Shown one piece after another: positions 37,215 through 45,291 of a stretch of DNA of 64,000 nucleotides. Position 1 is the stretch's first letter, and every line of letters begins with the position of its first letter. The stretch is from Prevotella sp. 10(H). GTDB taxonomy: Bacteria; Bacteroidota; Bacteroidia; Bacteroidales; Dysgonomonadaceae. A program made the position numbers and the translations under genes. The stretch is taken from assembly GCF_000711235.1 (NCBI RefSeq), contig NZ_JOMI01000009.1, positions 248,001-312,000 on the forward strand, in the 5' to 3' direction. A model generated the notes under the pieces. The model searched no databases. It saw only the letters and a list, made by a program, of their open reading frames with translations, and was not told where the DNA came from.

Positions 37215-38588
37215 ATGGCACAAGAAATTAAAGATGCAGCAATTGCACAGGATTCTAAAAATACGAAAGGTAAAGCGGCCTCGGCACATTCGGTGCAGGA
37301 AGCTGTAAATAATCTGGCCCGCTTTGGAGGGTTTAACTTTCTTGAATCGGTAGTAGATGGAATCGCTGCAATGAATCCGGAAAGAGCTGCCCGTAAGAAA
37401 GCTTTTCTTAATGATAATGACAGAAAAGCAGCCAGAAAAAGTCTTGAAAACAACATAAATCTTTGGATCGAATTGCTGACTTCAACAAGTTCGGTTTCGG
37501 AAATGTTGGAAAAGGCTAATGAGAATGCAACAAATGTATCATCACTTTTGGCAAAAAATCAATTGAAGGTAGTTGAAGAAGTCCGGGATTTAGAGCAATC
37601 ATACAGGAATGTAATGTTGTTCTACAAGAATACCGAGTCTGATAAACTTACCAATATTTCTATACTGAATGCATCCCGTGAGCAGATTTCCGATCTGGAT
37701 AATTCACGCTTTATAGATCATGTGGCAAGCGAATTGAAACAGAATTTCGATAAACTCGATCTGCGTTCAAACTATTCTTTACTTGTACTACCCGGATATT
37801 TGGGAAGTACAAAAGTAGTGGACAAATGGTCGAAGGTCGCATACGATAACAAAGCGATGCTCTATACAGACTTTATGGACCTTGAAAATCCTGATGATGT
37901 TGTAGATATGTTCTTTACTTCCAATTTGGCTGGAGGTGAACCATTCAAGGCAAATACTTGTATGGCTTGTAACTGGCTAATCGGACGCGGTAAATACAGT
38001 GAATTGGGAGAAGAAGCCGATTTGCATGTTTCGCCTTCGGCTGCATTAGCCGGAAAAGTATATGCAACTTTGATGTCGCAAATCACAGCAGGTAAAAAGC
38101 ATGGCGGTATAAATGAAGTAGATAGCGTAGTATTCCCATTGAAGAAGAGTGAAATATCTCAATTGGATAAAATGGGATTGATACCTATGGTAAACGAATA
38201 CGGAAAAGTAATGGCATTCTCGGGAAAAACGCTGTTTAACGGGGACAATCTCGGACTTCAGACCTATTCTGTAGTACGTGTATTCGACTACATAACAAAA
38301 GTATTGTTTGACTTCCTTAACCGCAGAGCGTTTGAAAATTGGAACAATAAGACAGAGAGAGACTTACGCTCACAGATTATTAAATTCCTCGATGGAGTGC
38401 AAGGTCCCGACCGGCTGATTGAGAAGTTTAAAATACAACGTTTCGAACGTGACCCGAATCAGAAAGACCGTATCTATCTGGATATCCATTTAACACCTTT
38501 CTTCCCTGCAAAAAGTTTCGTAATCAAACTCGACGGAACTAAGGGAGAAGAGGAAAATACCTGGAATACAGAGGTTGAGCAGGCATAA
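37215..38588 (+). CDS. tssC: T6SS contractile sheath large subunit TssC (VipB)
   Basis: Large sheath subunit that polymerises with TssB around the Hcp tube and contracts on firing. At 457 residues it has the family length. It carries the conserved core features SNYSLLVLPGYLGSTKVVDK, LYTDFMDLENPDDVVDMF, GGEPFKANTCMACNWLIGRG and the C-terminal VVRVFDYITKVLFDFLNRRA with handshake strands near DRIYLDIHLTPFFPAKSF. The N-terminal 80 residues are charged and helical. The gene is followed by a strong hairpin. Confidence 0.94.
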   Translation: MAQEIKDAAIAQDSKNTKGKAASAHSVQEAVNNLARFGGFNFLESVVDGIAAMNPERAARKKAFLNDNDRKAARKSLENNINLWIELLTSTSSVSEMLEKANENATNVSSLLAKNQLKVVEEVRDLEQSYRNVMLFYKNTESDKLTNISILNASREQISDLDNSRFIDHVASELKQNFDKLDLRSNYSLLVLPGYLGSTKVVDKWSKVAYDNKAMLYTDFMDLENPDDVVDMFFTSNLAGGEPFKANTCMACNWLIGRGKYSELGEEADLHVSPSAALAGKVYATLMSQITAGKKHGGINEVDSVVFPLKKSEISQLDKMGLIPMVNEYGKVMAFSGKTLFNGDNLGLQTYSVVRVFDYITKVLFDFLNRRAFENWNNKTERDLRSQIIKFLDGVQGPDRLIEKFKIQRFERDPNQKDRIYLDIHLTPFFPAKSFVIKLDGTKGEEENTWNTEVEQA

Positions 38589-38594
38589 ATATAT

Positions 38595-38646
38595 AGGGCG
38601 GTATCTAAAGTGTTTTCAAATCCGACACTTTAGATACAAATACCCT
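38595..38646 (+). promoter_or_regulatory. Long stem-loop between tssC and the second hcp
   Basis: GTATCTAAAGTGT (38601-38613) pairs perfectly over 13 bp with ACACTTTAGATAC (38625-38637) across an 11-base loop, and flanking AGGG (38595-38598) can pair with CCCT (38643-38646). AAATA, not a T-run, follows, so I favour mRNA processing or 3' protection of the sheath message. Leaky termination remains possible. Confidence 0.65.
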
Positions 38647-38664
38647 GAGTGATATTAATATGTT

Positions 38665-39081
38665 ATGGACGGAAAAGCAACATTAAGATTAAGAAGACCT
38701 TTAACAAATAATATCCAGAACCTTTATCATGAAAGTTACGACTTGTTGCATTGCGAATATTCTCTCAGCAAACAGGTAAACAAACAAGGTAAAGTGAATG
38801 GGAATATTCGTGCAGGTAATATTGTTGTTGCTCTACCTATTTTACCTGATGATAATATCATGACATGGGTATTTGACGTTAGCCGGAAATATAATGGAGA
38901 AATCTCTATAAATGATGCTTACGAAGAATCTTTAGAGAAGATCTATTTCGAGGAAGCACGTCCTATTGGTTTCAGATTGCATTACGAGCCGGGAGATACA
39001 ACAAATGTAATCCTGCTTCTTACTATCAACGCACAACACCTGATTATCGGAGAATCCGAATATACAAACAATCGTAGGTAA
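38665..39081 (+). CDS. Divergent Hcp-family (TssD) paralog, second copy
   Basis: A 138-residue protein with the Hcp beta-barrel pattern: YDLLHCEYSLSKQVNKQGKV aligns with the DVLDCDYSLKRDVDSKGRP segment of the canonical Hcp. It ends LTINAQHLIIGESEYTNN, parallel to VVSAQVLKIGGAQFEQNW. The N-terminus and middle are divergent and carry IMTWVFDVSRKYNGEIS. It may be a specialised ring, such as a cap or adaptor at the tube tip or baseplate, or a carrier of particular cargo; none of these is shown by sequence. Its stop overlaps the start of the third Hcp gene (TAATG), implying coupled translation. Confidence 0.8.
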   Translation: MDGKATLRLRRPLTNNIQNLYHESYDLLHCEYSLSKQVNKQGKVNGNIRAGNIVVALPILPDDNIMTWVFDVSRKYNGEISINDAYEESLEKIYFEEARPIGFRLHYEPGDTTNVILLLTINAQHLIIGESEYTNNRR

Positions 39082-39533
39082 TGGGATTTTTCGACAGAAT
39101 AAGAAAAGGTAATTTATTTTTCGGCAGAAAAGAAGTCCCGACAATGATAGTCAGATTTCTTTTCAAAGGAAAACAATATATTGTCGAGGAATTTGATCTG
39201 GATTTCAAGCAGGATGTTAGCGACAGTGGTAAACCAAACAGTTTCCCATATGGAGGGCAGATGGCTATAACTATTAGTGATATACCTGACGACAATATAA
39301 ATTCGTGGATGATGGATACTCACCGGACACAAGATGGAGAGATTCATTTTCTGAGTAATGAAGGTATGATAAGAGAGGGTGCATTATTACAGATTCATTT
39401 CAAGGAAGCTTATTGCGTGAACTACCGGAAAGTAATGAATCCGAAAGGTTCAGGTGTATTGACAACCTTAGTGATATCGCCACGCATTATAAAAATGGGA
39501 AATGAAGAGTTTCGTAACAGTTGGAGCGAATAA
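39081..39533 (+). CDS. Divergent Hcp-family (TssD) paralog, third copy
   Basis: A 150-residue Hcp-like protein with a short N-terminal extension (MGFFDRIRKGNLFFGRKEVP) absent from the canonical Hcp. The Hcp pattern follows: FLFKGKQYIVEEFDLDFKQD, NSFPYGGQMAITIS, and the ending RIIKMGNEEFRNSWSE, which parallels LKIGGAQFEQNW. The basic, hydrophobic extension could be an added contact surface or carry cargo. Together with the preceding gene it forms a translationally coupled pair placed between sheath and baseplate genes rather than near vgrG. Confidence 0.8.
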   Translation: MGFFDRIRKGNLFFGRKEVPTMIVRFLFKGKQYIVEEFDLDFKQDVSDSGKPNSFPYGGQMAITISDIPDDNINSWMMDTHRTQDGEIHFLSNEGMIREGALLQIHFKEAYCVNYRKVMNPKGSGVLTTLVISPRIIKMGNEEFRNSWSE

Positions 39534-39546
39534 AAAACTGATATAG

Positions 39547-39981
39547 ATGAATTATATGCACACTATATCAGATTTTTATACTCTGCTGAAACTCGGCATA
39601 TTCACAGGCGGTGAAATTACGGGTTGGGGATACATTTCCGGTGACAGCGGTTGCATATTGATAAAACCGGGCGGGCAGTATCAAAATCAGATTCCAATGG
39701 TAAGATTATACAATAATGTTTATCTGTTGGATTTTTATCTGCATAGCAAGGCTACCAAAAACATTTATATGATGGTGATCTCTGTATCAGATCATTTTCA
39801 GAAAGCAGAAAACTGTATTTATGCATTTAAGTTGGTTACCGGCTATAAATTCAATACTTTATCGTCATTTATGTCAGGTATGCAGGAACATGCAAGAAGG
39901 CGAAAATCAGTTTTCCGAAAGAAGGCGAACCGGGCTGTATTCGATGCCAGTCCTTTAAACGCGGTGACAAGAAAACATTAA
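39547..39981 (+). CDS. Unknown T6SS-operon protein, 144 residues
   Basis: I do not recognise a family. The N-terminal 85 residues look like a beta-rich fold (LGIFTGGEITGWGYISGDSG, MVRLYNNVYLLDFYLHSK, NIYMMVISVSD). The C-terminus is strongly basic (EHARRRKSVFRKKANRAVF). No signal peptide or membrane helix. It lies 13 bases after hcp3 and 16 before tssE, inside the core operon, so a structural, chaperone or adaptor role in tube or baseplate assembly is plausible but unproven. The basic tail could bind nucleic acid, acidic phospholipid or another subunit. Confidence 0.65.
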   Translation: MNYMHTISDFYTLLKLGIFTGGEITGWGYISGDSGCILIKPGGQYQNQIPMVRLYNNVYLLDFYLHSKATKNIYMMVISVSDHFQKAENCIYAFKLVTGYKFNTLSSFMSGMQEHARRRKSVFRKKANRAVFDASPLNAVTRKH

Positions 39982-39997
39982 AAATAAATATCTATCT

Positions 39998-40441
39998 ATG
40001 GATACTATATACTACAAACTACCATTGAATCTCGATAACATCTTTGATGAAGATGGCGGAAAACTGCATACATGCAGTGAAATAGAATCCATAGACCAGC
40101 ATATAGAACTGATCATTACTACCTGTCCGGGAGAGCACAAATTCAATAAAAATTTTGGTTGCCGTATCTGGGATATGGACTTTGAGAGAGTCGTTCTCCG
40201 CAAAAAATGGGAAGAAGAATTTACAGGACATATTGCGGATGCTATACAACGTTTCGAGTCGAGAATCAAAGATATTGAAGTCGCCATTCAGGTAATGGAA
40301 GTGACTAGAGAAGACAGTATTACGAAGACAACAGCTATTAAGAAAAAAGTAATAGTTCAGGTAAAAGGAATACTCGTTTCCTCGGGTGGATATTGTGAAT
40401 TCAGGTATAAACTGTTTTTAGGACCTCTGTCAACAGAATAA
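39998..40441 (+). CDS. tssE: T6SS baseplate wedge protein TssE (gp25-like)
   Basis: Baseplate component related to phage T4 gp25 that starts sheath polymerisation. The 147-residue protein contains the gp25 core: IIT, CPGEHKFNKNFGCRIWDMDFE and the following amphipathic helix GHIADAIQRFESRIKD. A strand region (KKKVIVQVKGILVSSGGYCE) ends the protein. A small family-typical acidic N-terminus precedes it (NIFDEDGGKLHTC). The tssF start lies 3 bases after its stop, so the two are probably translated together. Confidence 0.85.
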   Translation: MDTIYYKLPLNLDNIFDEDGGKLHTCSEIESIDQHIELIITTCPGEHKFNKNFGCRIWDMDFERVVLRKKWEEEFTGHIADAIQRFESRIKDIEVAIQVMEVTREDSITKTTAIKKKVIVQVKGILVSSGGYCEFRYKLFLGPLSTE

Positions 40442-40444
40442 AAT

Positions 40445-42283
40445 ATGATAAGGAACAACAGATATACAAATAAAAAACAAATTTTGGACAGAATGCGCCA
40501 GTTCGCAGCTAATCTGTCCGGTGTTAATCAGACCGAACTGTTGGATCCTGTTATCAACTTGTTCCTTGAATCCCTTTCCGAAGAAATTTATAAAATAGCG
40601 GGAGAAATAGACAATATTGAAAACCGCATACTCGATAAGCTATCTTCAATCCTTGTGCCGACACTAGACACTATAGCAAAGCCTGCTTATTGCATTATGC
40701 ATGCATCATCTCAGAATGTTGTTACAGATATAACAGCCCAATCAGGCTTTCAGTACTATAATGGAAAACAAAACTTATCGTTTTATCCTGTTTGTAATAC
40801 CAGAGTATACAACGGGCGGATAGCTTATTTTATTCATAAAGAATCTGTTTATACAATAGAGCGAGATTTATCCCGAACCTTATATTATCGCAGCCATCAG
40901 AAAAATTCACCGGATAAGAACAACTTCTGGATAGGGTTGGATTTAAATGAGAATATAGAAAACATCTGCGGCCTATCTTTTTATTTTGATTTTCATGGTG
41001 TTTTCGACAAAGACAAATATCTGAATTTATTACCGCATACTACGTGGAGCATACAAGGTAAGAAGATTCCTGTAAGTAAAGGAATATTCTCATCAAAAGA
41101 CGAATATGAGAATATCACACTGGAATTATTTGCTCATAATGATTTGTCTAATAAAATTAATAAATCGGTAAAGAAACACTATAATAATTGCTTTCTTTCA
41201 ATAGATAAAGATTGTTTTATAAAAGATAAAAAAGAGCCTTTTCCGAAAGAACTAACAGATAGTTTCCCTGAAAATCTTTCGACAGGGATTAATAAGCCTT
41301 TGGTATGGATAAAAGTAACCTGCCCTCAGGAAATTGCCCCCGAAATGATAGATCTCATACAGTTGGACATCAATGCATTTCCGGTTGTCAATAAAGGATT
41401 TGTCAGTAAGATAATTAGGATAAAAAAGACTACACCTGTTATTCCGCTCGATACCGGAAACGGAGAATCTTTTATTTCTGTACACAATGTCATTGATTCA
41501 TCGGGAAAGAGGTATTACGATTTTCCGGTCAAAAATACATCCACGCAATCTTATGGAGTCTATGCATTGCGCAGAGGGGGGATAGAGCATTACGATAGAC
41601 GGGATGCCAGAGAATATCTTATAAACGTAATAAATGACTTGAACAGGGAAATTACATCTTTTTTTAAAGATAAAGACAGTATCAAAAACGATTTGAAAAG
41701 GATAGAAACCCGGATCAATCGATTGATAAGGCAATTAAATAAAAGTCTTGCCGATAATAAATATAATTATGAAATAAAGAACTATTTGTTGCTTGATCCT
41801 GAAAAAGAAGATGAAGTATATTTTCTGGATTACTGGATAACAAACGGCACACAAGCAAATGACATAAAATCGGGAGTTGTATTCAGTATATTGTCGGATA
41901 TGGCATTAATACCTTCTTCTATATACAGTCTTAACCGTACCACAGGAGGAAAATATGCACCACAGGCATCAGAAAAAGAGGTAATCTACAAAAAGAATCT
42001 TATGTCACATAATCTACTGGTGACCAACGAAGATATAGAGAAGTTTTGCACAGAAGAATTTAGAGAGTCTGTCAAAAGCGTCAGAGTATCGAAAGGTTTT
42101 ATGAAAAGCGATAATCCTAAATTCGGATTCATTGAAACTACCGACGTATATCTGCTACCGATAGAAACGATGAGGGATTACATGAATGAGGCTGATAAGA
42201 ATTATTATCTGAAGGCTTTGAAGGAAAAATCTCCGGCGACTTTTAATTACCGGATATTTATAGATAGAGTATTACAGAATTGA
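40445..42283 (+). CDS. tssF: T6SS baseplate protein TssF, first paralog
   Basis: Wedge component that with TssG, TssE and TssK forms the baseplate around the spike; related to phage gp6. At 612 residues it has family length. The N-terminal helices (FAANLSGVNQTELLDPVINL, EIYKIAGEIDNIENRILDKL) precede the wedge sandwich (PAYCIMHASSQNV, FWIGLDLNENIENICGLSFY). IQLDINAFPVVNKGFVSKII, a coiled coil near residues 400-445 and LLPIETMRDYMNEADKNYY follow, with the final FNYRIFIDRVLQN. A second, distinct TssF lies 9.4 kb downstream (51677). Confidence 0.88.
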   Translation: MIRNNRYTNKKQILDRMRQFAANLSGVNQTELLDPVINLFLESLSEEIYKIAGEIDNIENRILDKLSSILVPTLDTIAKPAYCIMHASSQNVVTDITAQSGFQYYNGKQNLSFYPVCNTRVYNGRIAYFIHKESVYTIERDLSRTLYYRSHQKNSPDKNNFWIGLDLNENIENICGLSFYFDFHGVFDKDKYLNLLPHTTWSIQGKKIPVSKGIFSSKDEYENITLELFAHNDLSNKINKSVKKHYNNCFLSIDKDCFIKDKKEPFPKELTDSFPENLSTGINKPLVWIKVTCPQEIAPEMIDLIQLDINAFPVVNKGFVSKIIRIKKTTPVIPLDTGNGESFISVHNVIDSSGKRYYDFPVKNTSTQSYGVYALRRGGIEHYDRRDAREYLINVINDLNREITSFFKDKDSIKNDLKRIETRINRLIRQLNKSLADNKYNYEIKNYLLLDPEKEDEVYFLDYWITNGTQANDIKSGVVFSILSDMALIPSSIYSLNRTTGGKYAPQASEKEVIYKKNLMSHNLLVTNEDIEKFCTEEFRESVKSVRVSKGFMKSDNPKFGFIETTDVYLLPIETMRDYMNEADKNYYLKALKEKSPATFNYRIFIDRVLQN

Positions 42284-42309
42284 AATTAGAAAATATAAGC
42301 ATATAATAA

Positions 42310-43173
42310 ATGGAATTTGCTATTGGAAAATTTGTATTGTTATACTTACTGATGCCTATTATCGGATTGATATTGGGTGTAGTAATGGTAGTTGTAGCAA
42401 AGAAAAACAAATTACTGGCTAATAAAAAGATTATATTCTACTTTCTGTCGGCAGTTGTGATAATGGTGGTGCCTGCATTCTTAGGATTTATCGATTATTG
42501 GTTTATGCCGTATGTATATATCGGACTGATGGGATTATACCTCATTCTGGGCTATGTACATTTAGGTATCTTAGAAAAAATTATAGACGATTATGATGAA
42601 AAACCTTATTATGTAGAGTTTCTTTTTTCATTTGTGCTAATGATTGTTAGTGCTGCCTTTTTCTCATTAGCCTTTAATTTATGTAATGAATTGCAATATG
42701 GGTTGTGGGCCTCAACATGCATTATTACATTCATTTTTCCTACTCTTTTTATTAAGAGTTATGAATCTTTCATGGAAATACCATTGGAAGTTTACCGTAT
42801 ATGGTCCTATGACAAAGAAGAGAAGGAAATAACTATAGATGATTTCGACAAAGATAATATTATCGTAGTAGAACTTGAAATGTTCAAACAGGTAGAGGAT
42901 ACAGAGCCTCTTAATATCAAAGCGAAGTCATCCGAAATCACACCTTTCGGGCCATGGTTCAAAACTTTTATCAGCGATTACAATAAGAAATCCCCGCAAA
43001 GCCCGATAAGATACAAAGACAATAACGATTCCTATGGATGGATATTTTATGTGACGTCTTTTTTGGGAAGGAAGCGATATATAGACCCGGACTTGTCCTT
43101 TAGTAAAAATAAAATAAAGGAAAAGAAAATCATTATAGCTAAACGGGTGCAATACGAAGATTATACAGATTAA
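42310..43173 (+). CDS. tssN: T6SS-iii membrane-complex protein TssN
   Basis: Inner-membrane protein specific to Bacteroidota T6SSs and part of the membrane complex that replaces TssJLM. The 287-residue protein has about five hydrophobic helices in the first 160 residues (FVLLYLLMPIIGLILGVVMV, IIFYFLSAVVIMVVPAFLGF, YVYIGLMGLYLILGYVHLGI and two more). A C-terminal soluble domain follows (from about 170: YRIWSYDKEEKEITIDDFDK to AKRVQYEDYTD), predicted cytoplasmic, where it could dock the baseplate. The assignment rests on topology, length and position before tssK. Confidence 0.83.
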   Translation: MEFAIGKFVLLYLLMPIIGLILGVVMVVVAKKNKLLANKKIIFYFLSAVVIMVVPAFLGFIDYWFMPYVYIGLMGLYLILGYVHLGILEKIIDDYDEKPYYVEFLFSFVLMIVSAAFFSLAFNLCNELQYGLWASTCIITFIFPTLFIKSYESFMEIPLEVYRIWSYDKEEKEITIDDFDKDNIIVVELEMFKQVEDTEPLNIKAKSSEITPFGPWFKTFISDYNKKSPQSPIRYKDNNDSYGWIFYVTSFLGRKRYIDPDLSFSKNKIKEKKIIIAKRVQYEDYTD

Positions 43174-43194
43174 TAATATAAAGAGAATCGACTA

Positions 43195-44343
43195 ATGAGT
43201 GAAAATAGATATAAGCTGGTCAATTGGACAGAAGGTATGGATGTTGATTTCAAACATCTGCAACAGACTGAAAATTATTTTATTGAACGTTTAGGTGATA
43301 ATCTGGCGAGCCGCCTCACAGGATATAATTACGGGCTTTTACCTTCTTTAGACCGTAAGCAGGCTTCTGGCGAATTTGATATTAGTGAAAGGGTTACTGG
43401 AAAAGTAGAGATAAGATTGAGAAGCTGCAATGGCATTACTGCCGGGGGCTATCGTATATCCTATAATCCGGTGCATTCCGAATATTTACTATATACTCAC
43501 TCTTTTGATGAAGAAAAAGATAATTCAAATACAAGCTATTGGGATGTCATTCTCTCCGTCGATCCTTTCGAACGAATCCCTTCGGGCATTCCCGATAGTA
43601 AAGAAAACCCGCCACGGCACCCGGATGTAACTGAACATTATCAGTTATCGCTGGCACCGCAAGGCCATGTCAATTATGAACGTTTGGGAAGTTTTCATCT
43701 GGTAATCGGAAGAGTTCGCCAGTATGGAGGAAGATACGAAGTCGATACAAATTATATACCGCCGTGTACCAGTATGTGCAGCCATCCTGATTTGCTGAAA
43801 TACTATGAGAGTTTTGGAAGTTGCCTTAATGATATCGAAAGGGCTTCAAAAATTATTATTTCAAAAATACGGAATAGGAGTCAGAACTCTCCTATAGCAA
43901 ACTACATTGCTGTAATGTGTGAGAATATGATGCGCTACATTGCTAGTATTTACTTCTCTTACCGCAATACCGGCAGAGATGCACTGCCGGTAGAAATTAT
44001 AAACTATTTTTCTACATTGGCACATACTTGTTATATCAGTCTGGACTTTGCCAGTAAAACCGAAAAAGAAGAACTGCTGAAATACTTCTACGAATGGAGT
44101 GATGTTACTCCCGGTTCTTTCGAAGAATTATTATCGAATACGTTGAGCATTATTTATGACCACAACAATATCCGTTCGACAATGATACAGGTCGAATCTT
44201 TCTTACAGATTATGTCAGAATTATGGCTACGATTGAGCACTCTGGAATATATCGGTCAGCACAAAGAAAATATTGTTGTATCGGAAAGAGTATATCAGCA
44301 GGAACAGGCTAAAAAAGCAGGAGGTTGGACAATTTTGGATTAA
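43195..44343 (+). CDS. tssK: T6SS baseplate adaptor TssK
   Basis: Trimeric adaptor that connects baseplate wedges to the membrane complex. The 382-residue product starts MSENRYKLVNWTEGMDVDFK, the TssK opening in which a WxEGM motif and a following helix (HLQQTENYFIERLGDNLASR) bind the wedge. The shell domain includes YERLGSFHLVIGRVRQYGGR and YIPPCTSMCSHPDLLKYYES. A helical region and C-terminal head (SLDFASKTEKEELLKYFYEW to EYIGQHKENIVVSERVYQQE) complete it. Shorter than proteobacterial TssK (about 450) but usual for Bacteroidota. Six bases separate it from tssG. Confidence 0.88.
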   Translation: MSENRYKLVNWTEGMDVDFKHLQQTENYFIERLGDNLASRLTGYNYGLLPSLDRKQASGEFDISERVTGKVEIRLRSCNGITAGGYRISYNPVHSEYLLYTHSFDEEKDNSNTSYWDVILSVDPFERIPSGIPDSKENPPRHPDVTEHYQLSLAPQGHVNYERLGSFHLVIGRVRQYGGRYEVDTNYIPPCTSMCSHPDLLKYYESFGSCLNDIERASKIIISKIRNRSQNSPIANYIAVMCENMMRYIASIYFSYRNTGRDALPVEIINYFSTLAHTCYISLDFASKTEKEELLKYFYEWSDVTPGSFEELLSNTLSIIYDHNNIRSTMIQVESFLQIMSELWLRLSTLEYIGQHKENIVVSERVYQQEQAKKAGGWTILD

Positions 44344-44349
44344 AAAGGA

Positions 44350-45276
44350 ATGAAGAAATTACCGGACATAAATACCATTGATACTAATTTTCGGGCAGAA
44401 GTTGTAGCTTCTCACCTGATCGGTAATGCGGTAGATTCCGAAAGGCTCCTTATTGTACGCCATAAAGGGAATAAAAAAGAAGTATCTAAGGATATAGATA
44501 AACTGGACTATCAATATTCTTATTTCGATATGATGGAGTATCTGTATATATATACCAATAGGGAAAGTATATACGATTCTTTACCTGAAGGATTATTTCA
44601 TCAATCGTCGACTTTAGGAAAACAAAAGAATAAGGAAGATATTATCCGCGAGATCCGGTCTGAAAGAGGAAGGGAAAAAGATATCCGTAAGTTCTTCCTG
44701 CCTTTCGAGATAGCTATCGATAAGCTATTGATAGATGCTCAGGAATATGAACAGAAATATGATAAAGTTAATTTTTATAGTAATCTAACCGATATTGTAA
44801 AAGGATACTGGAATATTCTACAATATCTGAACACAGAACAAGCTTTACTTTTTATAAAAATTGTATCTATAATAAATGAAATTCCGGGGAATTTGAACCT
44901 CACCGCAAAAGTGATGTCTATCATATTGGATTGTCCGGTAAAGATAGAGAAGGGAGAAAAATCGCGATTACATCTCGAAAAGCAGGACAAAGCAAAACTC
45001 GGGGACTGGAAACTGGGTGTAAATTCTATACTGGGTAATACTATGGAATATGGTAATCTGGATTTAATTATCAATATAGGTCCGATAAACCTTAACCAAA
45101 TGAGATTATTCGAAGCAAACCGGACTAACGATCTGATACTTGCAGAACTGATCGATTTATTAATTCCTTTTAATCATAATACGGTAAAAAAATACGAAAT
45201 AGCCGAGTCGGAAGCAAAATTTCGTTTATCCGGAAAAAATCATACAGCATATCTGGGCATTAACACAAGACTATAA
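44350..45276 (+). CDS. tssG: T6SS baseplate protein TssG
   Basis: Wedge partner of TssF. The 308-residue protein follows tssK directly and is recognised from the Bacteroidota TssG pattern: TNFRAEVVASHLIGNAVDSE, FFLPFEIAIDKLLIDAQEYE, and the gp53-like end region NSILGNTMEYGNLDLIINIG with LAELIDLLIPFNHNTVKKYE. TssG is poorly conserved, so the call relies partly on its place between tssK and vgrG. In known baseplates one TssG pairs with two TssF subunits, which is relevant because this operon has two different tssF genes. Confidence 0.8.
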   Translation: MKKLPDINTIDTNFRAEVVASHLIGNAVDSERLLIVRHKGNKKEVSKDIDKLDYQYSYFDMMEYLYIYTNRESIYDSLPEGLFHQSSTLGKQKNKEDIIREIRSERGREKDIRKFFLPFEIAIDKLLIDAQEYEQKYDKVNFYSNLTDIVKGYWNILQYLNTEQALLFIKIVSIINEIPGNLNLTAKVMSIILDCPVKIEKGEKSRLHLEKQDKAKLGDWKLGVNSILGNTMEYGNLDLIINIGPINLNQMRLFEANRTNDLILAELIDLLIPFNHNTVKKYEIAESEAKFRLSGKNHTAYLGINTRL

Positions 45277-45291
45277 ACAAAACTAAAAAAT

